Source: Psilocybe azurescens (taxonomy: Eukaryota; Basidiomycota; Agaricomycetes; Agaricales; Agrocybaceae). From it: a DNA stretch of 64,000 nt. Under the pieces are notes generated by a model. It was not told the origin of the DNA. It saw nothing but the letters and a program-made list of their open reading frames with translations, and searched no databases. The stretch is taken from assembly GCA_023853785.1 (NCBI GenBank), contig JAJIRX010000223.1, forward strand, positions 1 to 64,000, given 5' to 3'. This document shows positions 48,156-57,047 of the stretch, piece by piece (positions within the stretch are counted from its first letter, which is position 1; the number at the start of each line of letters is the position of its first letter). The position numbers and the translations under genes are program-made.

Positions 48156-48428
48156 TAAGAAGGCTAGGGTCTTAAAATTTTAAAGGTAGATAGCCTTGGA
48201 TATTATCTATCCATTCATATGACAACTATAATATAATAGTGAAATTTTCCCACACTATAAATTGTTTAATAAAGTAAGTACATTAATACAGTTTTGTCTG
48301 TCTTGAAAATTATATACTATATTACAATATTTAGTACTTGGTATATTCCCCTTTGGCTTGTACAAGAACTACTACTTTTCTAGACATACTCTATATCAAA
48401 TTCAAATCCACAGAAGCTGGAATTTTAG
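48156..48428 (-). mobile_element. Older Tc1 relic, C-terminal end on minus strand
   Basis: Read on the minus strand from 48,428, the frame SMSRKVVVLVQAKGEYTKY ends near 48,340. It is followed by AGACAGACAAAACTGTATTA, a Tc1-type inner repeat. The rest of the element is cut off by the GAGGGC element at 48,429. Confidence 0.5.
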
Positions 48429-49544
48429 AGGGCTTTTGTGTCCCCCACATATTCCGGCCAGAGTCCGCCGGAGTCTGCCACAGAATCCGCCATTCCGCCA
48501 GGAATGAGGGAAAAATATGGCACAAAACCGTGCCATATTATATATAATCAATTCCAGTGGAATGGCAGATTCTGCAGCGGAATTAAACGGATTACCCCAG
48601 AACAGAACCAAAAACAGAACCATAAACAGACTGGTGTACACATGGTGCTCATTGTTATGATCATTATGATGTAGATTAGAATCAATTAATTAATTTACAT
48701 ACAATTTTGATTGATCGGTAACCATTTGATGGGATACTGATCAGCCAGACATATTTTGGACCCTTAAATGGTCCGAAAATCTGACCATCAAACACGTGTG
48801 ATTTCGGCATCTTGGCAACAGCTGGCATCACGGTTTCCATGCCACATCACCCCTTTGTCGGTTCGATTCTTGCTTCCCTTTCCCCCATCCGCTCTCCCCT
48901 CCCCTCCTTCCCCACCACCCAAACATCCATGCCCTCCTTCTCCCCCTCTCCCCTCCCCCCCCTCTCTATCAAACACCCACCACCACCCAGCAAGTGGGAA
49001 TTGCCCCTCAAATCGCGCACTGCTGCCCCTGCTGCTCCCCCTCTTTCCCCTCCCAAGCTGTGTGTTTTCTGTAAGTGGAACCAGTCAAACGTCAACGAGT
49101 CAGCCACCAAACGGACAAAAACTGCAGCAGGGGAAGAAGGAGCAGAGGCCAATGAGGGTAAGGGGAAGGGTGCCAGAGGCAAGGCACCCTCAAAAATGTG
49201 CATGCGCTTCGCTTTTTGTGAGCATTTCCGGTGCTAACCAACCCATACCACCCCTCACAGCTGTAAAACTTCGACACAGCAACATCAGGAGGACGCTGCA
49301 GAGGCCGCAAAGGCCTCCCCACCCACCTCAAACTGTACGCATACCCCTCCCCTTTTTCATTCAAAAATATAGATATATTAATTTTATGTTCGCTTTTTAG
49401 TGTTGTGCAGAAGCTCGATGGGGCTGCCACCTTGGTAGCCCCTCCTGAGTGCCCTCCCAGTTCTCCCTTCCCCTTTTATTGTGTCCGTGCTTCCCACTGT
49501 TGCTGTTGATAGTGAGTCCCTTTCCAAGCCTTCAGGCCTACCAC

Positions 49545-49864
49545 TAGGCAATGGCACCGGTTGGGGTAATCTGCACGGGTTATGGGTACGGGTACCGCGC
49601 GGGTAGGGTATGGGATACGATAGCCCTACCCGTCAGCTTTCGAACGAGTCTAAAAACGTATTTTTCGGACCCAAAACTGAGGAAGATATGACTGATTTCG
49701 CAAAATTCTTCGAAATTAGCCATATCTCCTTCAATTATGGGCCGATTTGGACATTTTAGGCTCTTTTTGAAGGGTAAACCCGTAGGGTTACGGGTAGGGT
49801 TGCCCCACGGGTAGGGTAAGGGTTGCTGGCGCAATATCCGTGGGTTTACCCGTGCCATTGCCTA
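49545..49864. mobile_element. hAT-like MITE with CGGGTA repeats
   Basis: This 320 bp insert starts TAGGCAATGGCAC and ends GTGCCATTGCCTA. It contains subterminal GGGTACGGGTA and ACGGGTAGGGT motifs near both ends, resembling the TAGRGRTGGC-type ends and CGGGT-rich arms of hAT MITEs. Flanks CCTACCAC and CCTACATA share five of eight bases, a possible worn 8-bp duplication. Unlike its surroundings, the insert keeps many CpGs. Confidence 0.7.
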
Positions 49865-50269
49865 CCTACATACCACCACATCAGCCCAGTGCACCTTCCA
49901 CCACTGTGGCTGATGTTGATTATCCTATGGGAATCTCCAACCAGAGCAGTAGCCCTCTCACTGCTGTTGATGGTTTGGTTGTGTCCACCACCATTGCTGC
50001 AGGCCATGTACATCAGGACAATGGCTCTTCCACCATAGGTCCTGATCATGGTATTTATTATTATTATTGCTATTATTATCATGTATTTAATTTCTTAAAT
50101 AATATAGATGCTGTAAGCCTGATGCCCCAGTCTTACCACAGCCCCTTTCCATATTATCTTATCTTATACATTTATGTGCATGTGACTATGATCCCCAAAC
50201 CCCATTTCCTTGATATAGACTTATCTTAGACCTTATGCACTGTACACACCTGTAGCCAGTCAGTTGTTC

Positions 50270-50919
50270 TATTGATATATTGTGGTTCTGTCATTCTCTG
50301 CATGACTCTCAGTGAGCCTGGTGATGCCTGGCTTTCAGATGCATGGACAAAATTTGATAGGTCTGAATCCACAACTAATATATTAAAGTTTTTGCAGTCT
50401 GTTTATAAGACAAATGAATCTTGTCCTGATTACATATGTATTGACAAAGGATGTCAAGTGTTGCAAACAGCTGTTACCAATAGAAGTTGGGATGCTATGT
50501 GGAAAAAAACATTAAAATTTATTGTGGACACTTACCATTATATTAATCACCAAGCCAATGATTATCTTTGTTGAAAGTACTGCAATCCTTCTCTGGGTGA
50601 TAGTTCAGCTCTAAATCTTGTAATTATCGCATATAATGATAACGGCAATGCATATGCCCACAAAGCCTTTAATACACAAGTGTGTGAACAATTAAATGCA
50701 TGGCTGGGTGGTTTTGAATCTATACTTAAACATATGACACCTGGCAATTTCAACTGGTTTCTATGCACAATGCTATTTTACCACACAAAATATGTCATTG
50801 CAAAGCAGAAAATAAAGGCAGAGTCTTCAGATAGTGATAATGAAAATGAAGAATTAGGATTGGATCAAGAGACTAGTGATTCTAGTGAAGCAGAGACCAG
50901 TGATTTTGACTCAGACTAA
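50270..50919 (+). pseudogene. KDZ-type transposase, C-terminal relic
   Basis: The frame reads TKFDRSESTTNILKFLQSVY, PDYICIDKGCQVL, KFIVDTYHYINHQANDYLC, then a stop, and FNTQVCEQLNAWLGGFESIL with HMTPGNFNWFLCTMLFYHTK. This matches my knowledge of the conserved C-terminal block of a fungal CxC/KDZ-associated transposase group. It ends in an acidic tail (SDSDNENEELG) at 50,919. One stop at 50,572 and the missing upstream part make it a relic. The KDZ assignment is from recall of motif pattern. Confidence 0.6.
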
Positions 50920-51021
50920 ATTGAATACAAGTGTGTAAAAAAACAAGTTAGTTCACATAGTAGATTATATAAGCAATGTACAGTAGGTGTATGATACAAG
51001 GTAGATTACATAAGCAGTATA

Positions 51022-52623
51022 CAGTAGCTCAAAAAACTGTCCCAATGTTTGGCACTTTCTCACTAATTGTTTAATAACTTGGGAAATAAATTATGTAAAA
51101 GTCTGAAAATATTATATGTTATAGTTTAACATGTGACTAACATACATATTTCTCACCAAGGTCACATTATTTTAACAAAAACTGATTAAGTAATGGAATT
51201 TACAAAATAATAGAGCATTGGGACAGTTTTTGACTCTCTGTCTAGTACTTAGTATGGCCTCCCTTTGCCTTGATAACAGCCTCCATTCTCCTTGGCATGC
51301 TTTCTATAAGCCTTTGGAATGTTTCTGAAGGTATTTCAGTCCATTCCTTTGCCAATCTCTCCCATAATTCAAATGCTCCTTTGGGTGGTGTCTCATAGGT
51401 GTTCATTTGCCTTTTGAGGTAAACCCAAAGGTGTTCAATGGGGTTGAGATCAGGGGATTGGGGTGGCCACTCCATAACTTCAACATCATTGGCCAAAAAC
51501 CATTCTTGAGCTTTTTGGAGGTGTGTTTGGGGTCATTATCCTGCTGAAAATCCTTTTCCCCTCTGCCATCTCCAAGTTGTCAAAGCTTCATCCACCCCAT
51601 GCTCCAAAATTTCACAGTATTGGTCTGCATTCATCTTCCCTCAACCTCAGTGAGTGTTCCAACACCATTCCACCCCATACAACCCCATACCATGAGATTG
51701 TTGCCCCCTCCATGCTTGACAGTTGGTGATGTTGTTCTATCTGAGATTGCTTCACCCTTGGGTTTCCATGTATAGACCCTTCCATCTGAGCCAATCCTGT
51801 TGATTTTTGTTTCATCTGACCAGAGTACTCTTTTCCAATCCTCCACAGTCCAGCCAACATGATTCTGGGCAAATTTTAGGTGTTTTTGACGGTGGATAGC
51901 CTTGAGGAGGGGCTGTTTTGATTTAACAACAGAGCAGAAGTTGTTTTCTTTGAGGGCATTTCTGACTGTTTGGGCACAAACAGGAGAGGGAATAGCATCA
52001 TTGATGAAGTGTTTTGCCTGGACAGCATTGTCCAGCTTTCCTGTTTTGATTTGATGAAAAAGAACCTGTTTATCCTTGGGAGTAAGCTTGGAGGGACATC
52101 CACCTTTGTTGTTTTGGGGGTTTTCTTTGTTGGCATCCACTTCCCTCTTGATTCTTCCAACAGTAGACTTTCCCAAACCAGTTTTAGACTCTATTTGACA
52201 AAGAGAATAGCCCTCTTCAAGAAGATTGAGGACAGAATTGTACTGAGAAGGTGTTGCAGGCTTCATGATGTGGTGGTTAAAGAGAAAGATGGTTGAACTT
52301 GAATTCAACATTGCAAATGTGTACAAATAGTGTCACATGACCTTGTTTAATTTTCTCACAATTTATACAAAGCAATTTGGCTTTCTACAAGCATGTAAAG
52401 CTATTATTTTATAGGGTCAAAAACTGTCCCAATGCTCTATTATTTTGTAAATTCCATTACTTAATCAGTTTTTGTTAAAATCATGTGACCTTAGTGAGAA
52501 ATATGTTAGTCACATGTTAAACTATAATATATAATATTTTCAGACTTTTATATAATTTATTTCCCAAGTTATTAAACAATTAGTGAGAAAGTGCCAAACA
52601 TTGGGACAGTTTTTGAGCTACTG
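51022..52623 (-). mobile_element. Tc1/mariner element, Tc1-II
   Basis: This 1,602 bp element on the minus strand is flanked by TA (51,020-51,021 and 52,624-52,625). Ends CAGTAGCTCAAAAA match Tc1-I. It is nearly identical with Tc1-I along its length but inverted relative to it, so the two copies could support inversion of the 9-10 kb between them by recombination. Confidence 0.9.
51242..52266 (-). pseudogene. Tc1 transposase (DD34E), Tc1-II
   Basis: The gene starts at ATG 52,266 and is open to 51,631, through the helix-turn-helix part, GGCPSKLTPKDKQVLFHQIK and first catalytic motif LWSDETKINR to GVGTLTEVEG. A lost base in a G run (GAGGGAAG, against GAGGGGAAG in Tc1-I) shifts the frame near 51,635. 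A second shift near 51,514 equals the one in Tc1-I. The last part ([20 protein letters not shown] to GGHTKY) is open. It is the most complete Tc1 here; two one-base corrections would make it whole. Confidence 0.85.
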
Positions 52624-52625
52624 TA

Positions 52626-53045
52626 AGAACCTTCTTATCACATGATGATAGACAACATCATGTGATTGTATATCTGACTCATTCCACTCTGAATTACATC
52701 GTCAATACCGTTATGTATGACTCACTTCTTGTTCTGACTCACACTCTGACTCACATTGACAGCACCATCGCAACTCATTCTATGTTCTGACTCATACTTG
52801 GACTCATCTTGTACTATAATTGTAGATACTCAAAACACTTAAATAGCCAGTAGACACTGCTATTATTCCTTAGCTAGTTCTTGAGAATCTTATCTTCTCT
52901 TACTCAATACCACTTGAAACTCACTGTTCTTGAATACTTGACTGTTGGCTTTATCCACACACATGAATAAAAGCCTGAAGTCATAACATTGAGCCTGGCT
53001 TGGCCTGGCCTGGGGCTTCAGGCCAGAGCCAGCACATCACAATAA
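52626..53045. mobile_element. Possible solo LTR
   Basis: Right after Tc1-II comes AAGAACCTTC (TGTAAGAACC if the Tc1 target TA is counted), then repeated CTGACTCAC-type motifs, an AATAAA signal (near 52,966) and an end near CACATCACAATAACCA. This layout resembles a fungal LTR with a polyadenylation signal. I cannot find a second LTR, a target duplication or internal coding sequence, so the call is weak. Confidence 0.3.
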
Positions 53046-53289
53046 CCATGCCACCGCAGCTCGGTAGTAAGATAAATCTCCTATCTGATAATGCATATTG
53101 ACCGATTTGGTCTATGCATTATACATTATGCAGTATGTGCTGATTTCCCTGCAAACAAAGTCAGTTTCGGCCAAAAAGCTAAGCATTATGAGAATTATGC
53201 ATTATGATGTTATGCATTATGAGAAAGTGTACTATAGTTATGTAACACATGATACATTGAGCCCTTGTTCAACTTGTCCAAACTTGTGA
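53046..53289. repeat. Short ATGCATTAT-rich stretch
   Basis: This stretch repeats ATGCATTAT and its partial inverse many times (for example near 53,113, 53,197 and 53,213) and could fold back on itself. Nature unknown. Copy D homology begins at its right edge. Confidence 0.35.
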
Positions 53290-53707
53290 TAATAAACTGT
53301 GATCTATGTATCCCAGGCTTCAGTGACCCAACCTCTACATTGCAAGTTAGTGTGTGAAATATTAAGGACAATATGTTGGCAAAATATTTTCTAACCAAAC
53401 TTGAAGAAAACATGCTAGTTGGACCAGTTTGAAAAAAAGTTTAAATTACAATAGAGAATTATACATGTATGTATATATATAGTACACTAAAAACAAAACA
53501 AAAAGCCAGAAACACAGAAACTCAACAGCCATCAATTGCAAATAAGCTTGTCAGGATCGTAAATCACTTCAGCAGAACTCCTAACAAACGCTCAGCTAAC
53601 AATTCAAATCACCAATTGGCTTACAAAACTTACCGTTGTTTGATGCCCTAAATGTCAGTTATAGTATCAGCAAAAGTCGGAAGCAGAGTCATAGATACAG
53701 ACATTAC
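53290..53707 (-). pseudogene. Hsp70-like 3' end fragment, copy D
   Basis: This matches the 3' non-coding part and the last codons of the Hsp70-like gene (690-1,110 in copy A; 17,700-18,110 in B). Many CpG sites have turned into TpG or CpA. In the stretch matching 898-955 of copy A, six of the seven CpGs of A are changed. Homology stops near 53,707 inside the last exon. It cannot code for a functional product. Confidence 0.75.
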
Positions 53708-54069
53708 AGTGCTTTGCAAATGAAACTGCCAACGTGATTTCTGTGTTGGCCCTGTTTATTTGGCACAATGTGACCATCAGTCACTTCTCGGAGATACAGT
53801 ACATGAACCTGTGCACTGCGGAATACACCAAAGATCACTTCAGTGCTATGTGTTTGCATGTTGAACCAGTAGAGATTAGACTACAGTAATCATAATATAT
53901 GTATTTAGTCTTTGAGAAAATAGTAGCCACAATTTTCAATCTATCCCTGAGCCATCTCTGGCGTGAATTGAAGCTGCTGCTTGATGAATCAACCATGGGC
54001 GGCATTCGGGGTTGACTGCCTCATTTTTGTGACATCGTAACCAGGCTTTGAGGGAGTGGAATGACTGTT
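53708..54069. other. Spacer, nothing recognised
   Basis: This unique-looking sequence of mixed composition lies between fragment D and the fold-back element at 54,070. No gene or boundary is visible. Confidence 0.35.
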
Positions 54070-54160
54070 CAATTGGAGGGCTTTTGTGTCCCCCACATAT
54101 TCGGCCGGAGTCTGCCAGAGTCCGCTGCGGAATCCCCTATTCCGCAGCGGACTCTGGCAT
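54070..54160. mobile_element. Fold-back fragment X4 of the GAGGGC family
   Basis: It begins GAGGGCTTTTGTGTCCCC like X2 and X3. It contains a perfect 21-bp inverted repeat: TGCCAGAGTCCGC extending to GCGGAAT, loop CCCCT, then ATTCCGCAGCGGACTCTGGC. It ends exactly where homology to copy B begins. It looks like an end fragment formed by abortive transposition or deletion. Confidence 0.65.
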
Positions 54161-55296
54161 ACTTGCTCTACCACTGCATATAGGACAAAATTTGCGGATA
54201 GCACCTAGTACACCTTGCACACAACCCTCTCCCGCTATCTTTGCCTGTTTACATGTGGACATTAGCAGTAGGAACACTTCTCGACATTACTTGTTTGTCT
54301 TTTTTCATCACCTTCGTTTGCAGATCACCTTGATCCCAAGGTTTCATAACCGGTGGGAAATTCGGGACTCAGGAAGAGTCATGGGCATGGACCAATGTCT
54401 GCCTTACATGTATTCAATGTCGTTTAATCTTTATGTCATTGTCGAAGTTCTACCCAGAACAAATTATGAGCAACTTTACAGTGTAGTGTTTGGCTGTCTC
54501 CGATCCATAACGTGATTTCCCACACAATGCACTCGATATCGAAGTCCTAACTGCTAACTCGTCTGTTTCTGGACGCTGCTCTCGGATTGGCGTTCGAGGT
54601 ATTAGTAGTCAAATAGTTGGTTTGTGAGCTTCCCTAAATCCTGAGCCGAATAGCCGGAAAAGTACGTCTGGATTCGAAAGATTCAAAACTATCATCACAG
54701 TTTTTGTGATCAGGTACGACAAATATTGAGACACCAAAGTAACCTACACGACTCAGACAAAATCCCGAAACATACTACGAACAACATTGACGGCTCGATG
54801 ATCTCGTCAATGGTGAATAAAGTTACCTCGATTTTGGAGGCTAGCAGCCAGGCAGCCAGAAACCCAGTGATGTACAACCGACTGGAGAGCCAGCACAGGA
54901 TGTTTGGTCAACACGACAAATCCCGAGATCCTGAGCCAAATACAAATATAGCACACACCCTTCTCAAATGTGGCTAGCCAAGCGATAATAGCACGCTTGT
55001 GGCTATAGAAATAAACAATACAAATTTGAGGCGGAAAGATAAAGTAGAAAAGTCGAGGGCTTTTGTGTCCCCCACATATTCCGGCCGGAGTCTGCCAGAG
55101 TCCGCTGCGGAATAGGGGATTCCGCAGCGGAATGAGAGCAAAAATATGGCACAAGGCCCTGCTATTTTATTTAATATCAATTCCAGCGGAATGGCGGATT
55201 CCGCAGCGGAATTGAACGGAATCTGTTTACAAAACGGAATACCCTGGAACGGAACCATAAACGGACTTAAAATTTGATATTATTTCTCGGCAATTC

Positions 55297-55692
55297 TTGG
55301 CAACAGTGAACAATGTCACATGCATGACTTTTGGTTGCCACGTCAGTCCGTTGGTTACTCCAACCACCCCACCTCTTCCTGTGACCACCACCACCCCACT
55401 GCCGCCGTCGTGCGTGCCCTCACCACCTCGCTGTTGTCGGTCGGAGCCAGGCACCCGCCAACCGACCCGACATGCATCACGTCACCACCAACCGAGGCCA
55501 TGCACGACGATAATGTGTCCGTGTACGATGGCGACGACACCGTACACGCATACACAGTACAACAACAACAACAACAACACCGGACCGATGGGGAACGAGG
55601 GGGTGGGGATTGAGGTACGAGGTAAAGCGAGGTGGGTGGGGCACGAGGCGGAACAAGGGGAGGCGACGAACAAGGCCGCTGACACCACGTGA
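55297..55692 (+). CDS. Unknown 131-codon open frame in X2
   Basis: The frame starts MATVNNVTCMTFGCHVSP and is rich in Pro, Thr, Arg and His, ending EQGEATNKAADTT. I recognise no domain. A run of ACA/CAA codons near 55,560 suggests low-complexity origin. A polypyrimidine tract and an acceptor-like TATAG follow at 55,720-55,749, so it could be an exon upstream of the first low-complexity module. Coding status is uncertain. Confidence 0.25.
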   Translation: MATVNNVTCMTFGCHVSPLVTPTTPPLPVTTTTPLPPSCVPSPPRCCRSEPGTRQPTRHASRHHQPRPCTTIMCPCTMATTPYTHTQYNNNNNNTGPMGNEGVGIEVRGKARWVGHEAEQGEATNKAADTT

Positions 55693-55749
55693 AGTTGTGA
55701 ATCCCACATACCGCCACCACTAACCGCCCCCCCCCTCCTTTTGATATAG

Positions 55750-56148
55750 GCCAACAACCACACCGTGTATGTACGGCATGTACTGCAACACGTACAGTAT
55801 GACGACAGCACCTACAATGGCAGGCACAACACATACTGACAACAACAACAACAACGTGCATGGCATGTACTGCGACACATACCAACAACAACAACAACAC
55901 GCACGGCACATACCGCTGACATGTACAACGCGAATGGCTGCATGCACGACGGCCACAACGATGATGATGACACGTACGACAACCACAACAGACAGGGCCA
56001 CGTACGACAACCACAACGCGTGCGACGGATGCAACGGCCACAAAGACAAGGACGACAACACGTACGGGCGGATGCGTACCATGGCCACAACAATGATGGC
56101 ACGTACGACTTGACTGACACGTTCGGCGGGGCTACGACCGATATGATC
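55750..56148 (+). repeat. Low-complexity module, D/N/H/Y/T-rich
   Basis: The module follows GATATAG and consists of xAC-type triplets (GAC, AAC, CAC, TAC) giving peptides such as MYNANGCMHDGHNDDDDTYD and AYHGHNNDGTYDLTD in one frame, with stops between. It ends in CCTCCCGCCCCCTTTTT. Borders match the modules at 47,203 and 56,668, but the core differs. Confidence 0.6.
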
Positions 56149-56667
56149 ACCCTCCCGCCCCCTTTTTCATTTTTTACTTCTTTTTCACTTTTTTTGTTTT
56201 TTGTTTTTGTTTTCTCTTTCTCTTTTGTTTTACATTTATATGTTTGTTCATTCATTTAATCCAAGTACATACGCTCCTGCCCAGCTTTTTGTCTGTTATG
56301 TTTTTGTTTTGTTTTTTTGTTTCAATGATGGATCTCACAACTAAATAATAATGTAGTACATAGCTATTAATATATTCCAGTTGAAATCCAACTGGATTCC
56401 ATTTCATTTTATGTGAAGTTAAAGTTGAAACCCCAACTGGAGTCCATCTGGAGTCCAGGTGGATTCTAATTGAACTCCACCTGGACTACAGTTGGACTCA
56501 AGTGGAATTATTTGGAGTCCACCTGGAGTCCACCTATCAAAGTTAATTTTTTGAACATTTACATATGCGAGCAGGTAACGAGGCAATGTGAATGCAGCTG
56601 CGACACAAAGTAAGTCGCAAACCCCACCCACTGCCGCCACTAACCCTCCCCCCTCTTTCTCATATAG

Positions 56668-57047
56668 ACCGATGGCGACGCGACGTACTGCACGTACCAC
56701 AACACATGCAACATGTACGGTACAACAACGGTATGTACAAAAGCGGACACGACACGTAGGGACAACGACAACGGCATGCAGGATGCGTACCATGACATGC
56801 AGGATGTGTACTGTGACATGTACAACACACACAGCAGCCACGACAACAACACACACAACACCAAGTATGACACCCATGTACAGCACCCACAACAGCCGCA
56901 AAGACAACGACGATGACATGTACAACACTGAGTACGACGGCCACGCATGATGGCCACAACGGACACAACGGCTGCAAGGATGACGACACGTACGGTGGAT
57001 GCGTACCACGCCCACGACAATGGCATGTATGACTGATACGACCACCC
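56668..57047 (+). repeat. Low-complexity module, second in X2
   Basis: The module follows CATATAG. One frame reads TDGDATYCTYHNTCNMYG, then DNDNGMQDAYHDMQDVYCDM and YNTHSSHDNNTHNTKYD, before ending at a TGA near 56,916. It closes with CCGTCCACCACCCTTTTTT. The stretch after each module in X1 and X2 (TAATGTA, CATAGTTATTAATATATT type) is also conserved. Confidence 0.6.

Larger units (their letters stand above)
48429..51021 (+). mobile_element. KDZ-family element X3 carrying transposase relic
   Basis: The left end at 48,429 reads GAGGGCTTTTGTGTCCCC and its first 200 bp match element X2 (55,055-55,260). A KDZ-type transposase relic lies at 50,270-50,919. The stretch 50,957-51,020 (GTAGATTATATAAGCA and GTACAGTAGGTGTATGAT) recurs in X2 at about 57,317-57,400. 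The right end is not found because Tc1-II inserted at 51,022. A hAT-like MITE (49,545-49,864) is nested in it. This is the likely autonomous relative of X1 and X2. Confidence 0.55.

Noticed and set aside
48768..49400. Pro/Ser-rich 210-codon frame as a separate gene
   Set aside because: It lies in element X3, is dominated by CCT/CCC-rich low complexity and has overlapping alternative frames. It may be part of the N-terminal region of the KDZ-type protein, but I cannot show it.
52626..53045. A complete LTR retrotransposon
   Set aside because: Only one LTR-like stretch with a possible polyadenylation signal is present. No reverse transcriptase, integrase, second LTR or target duplication was found.
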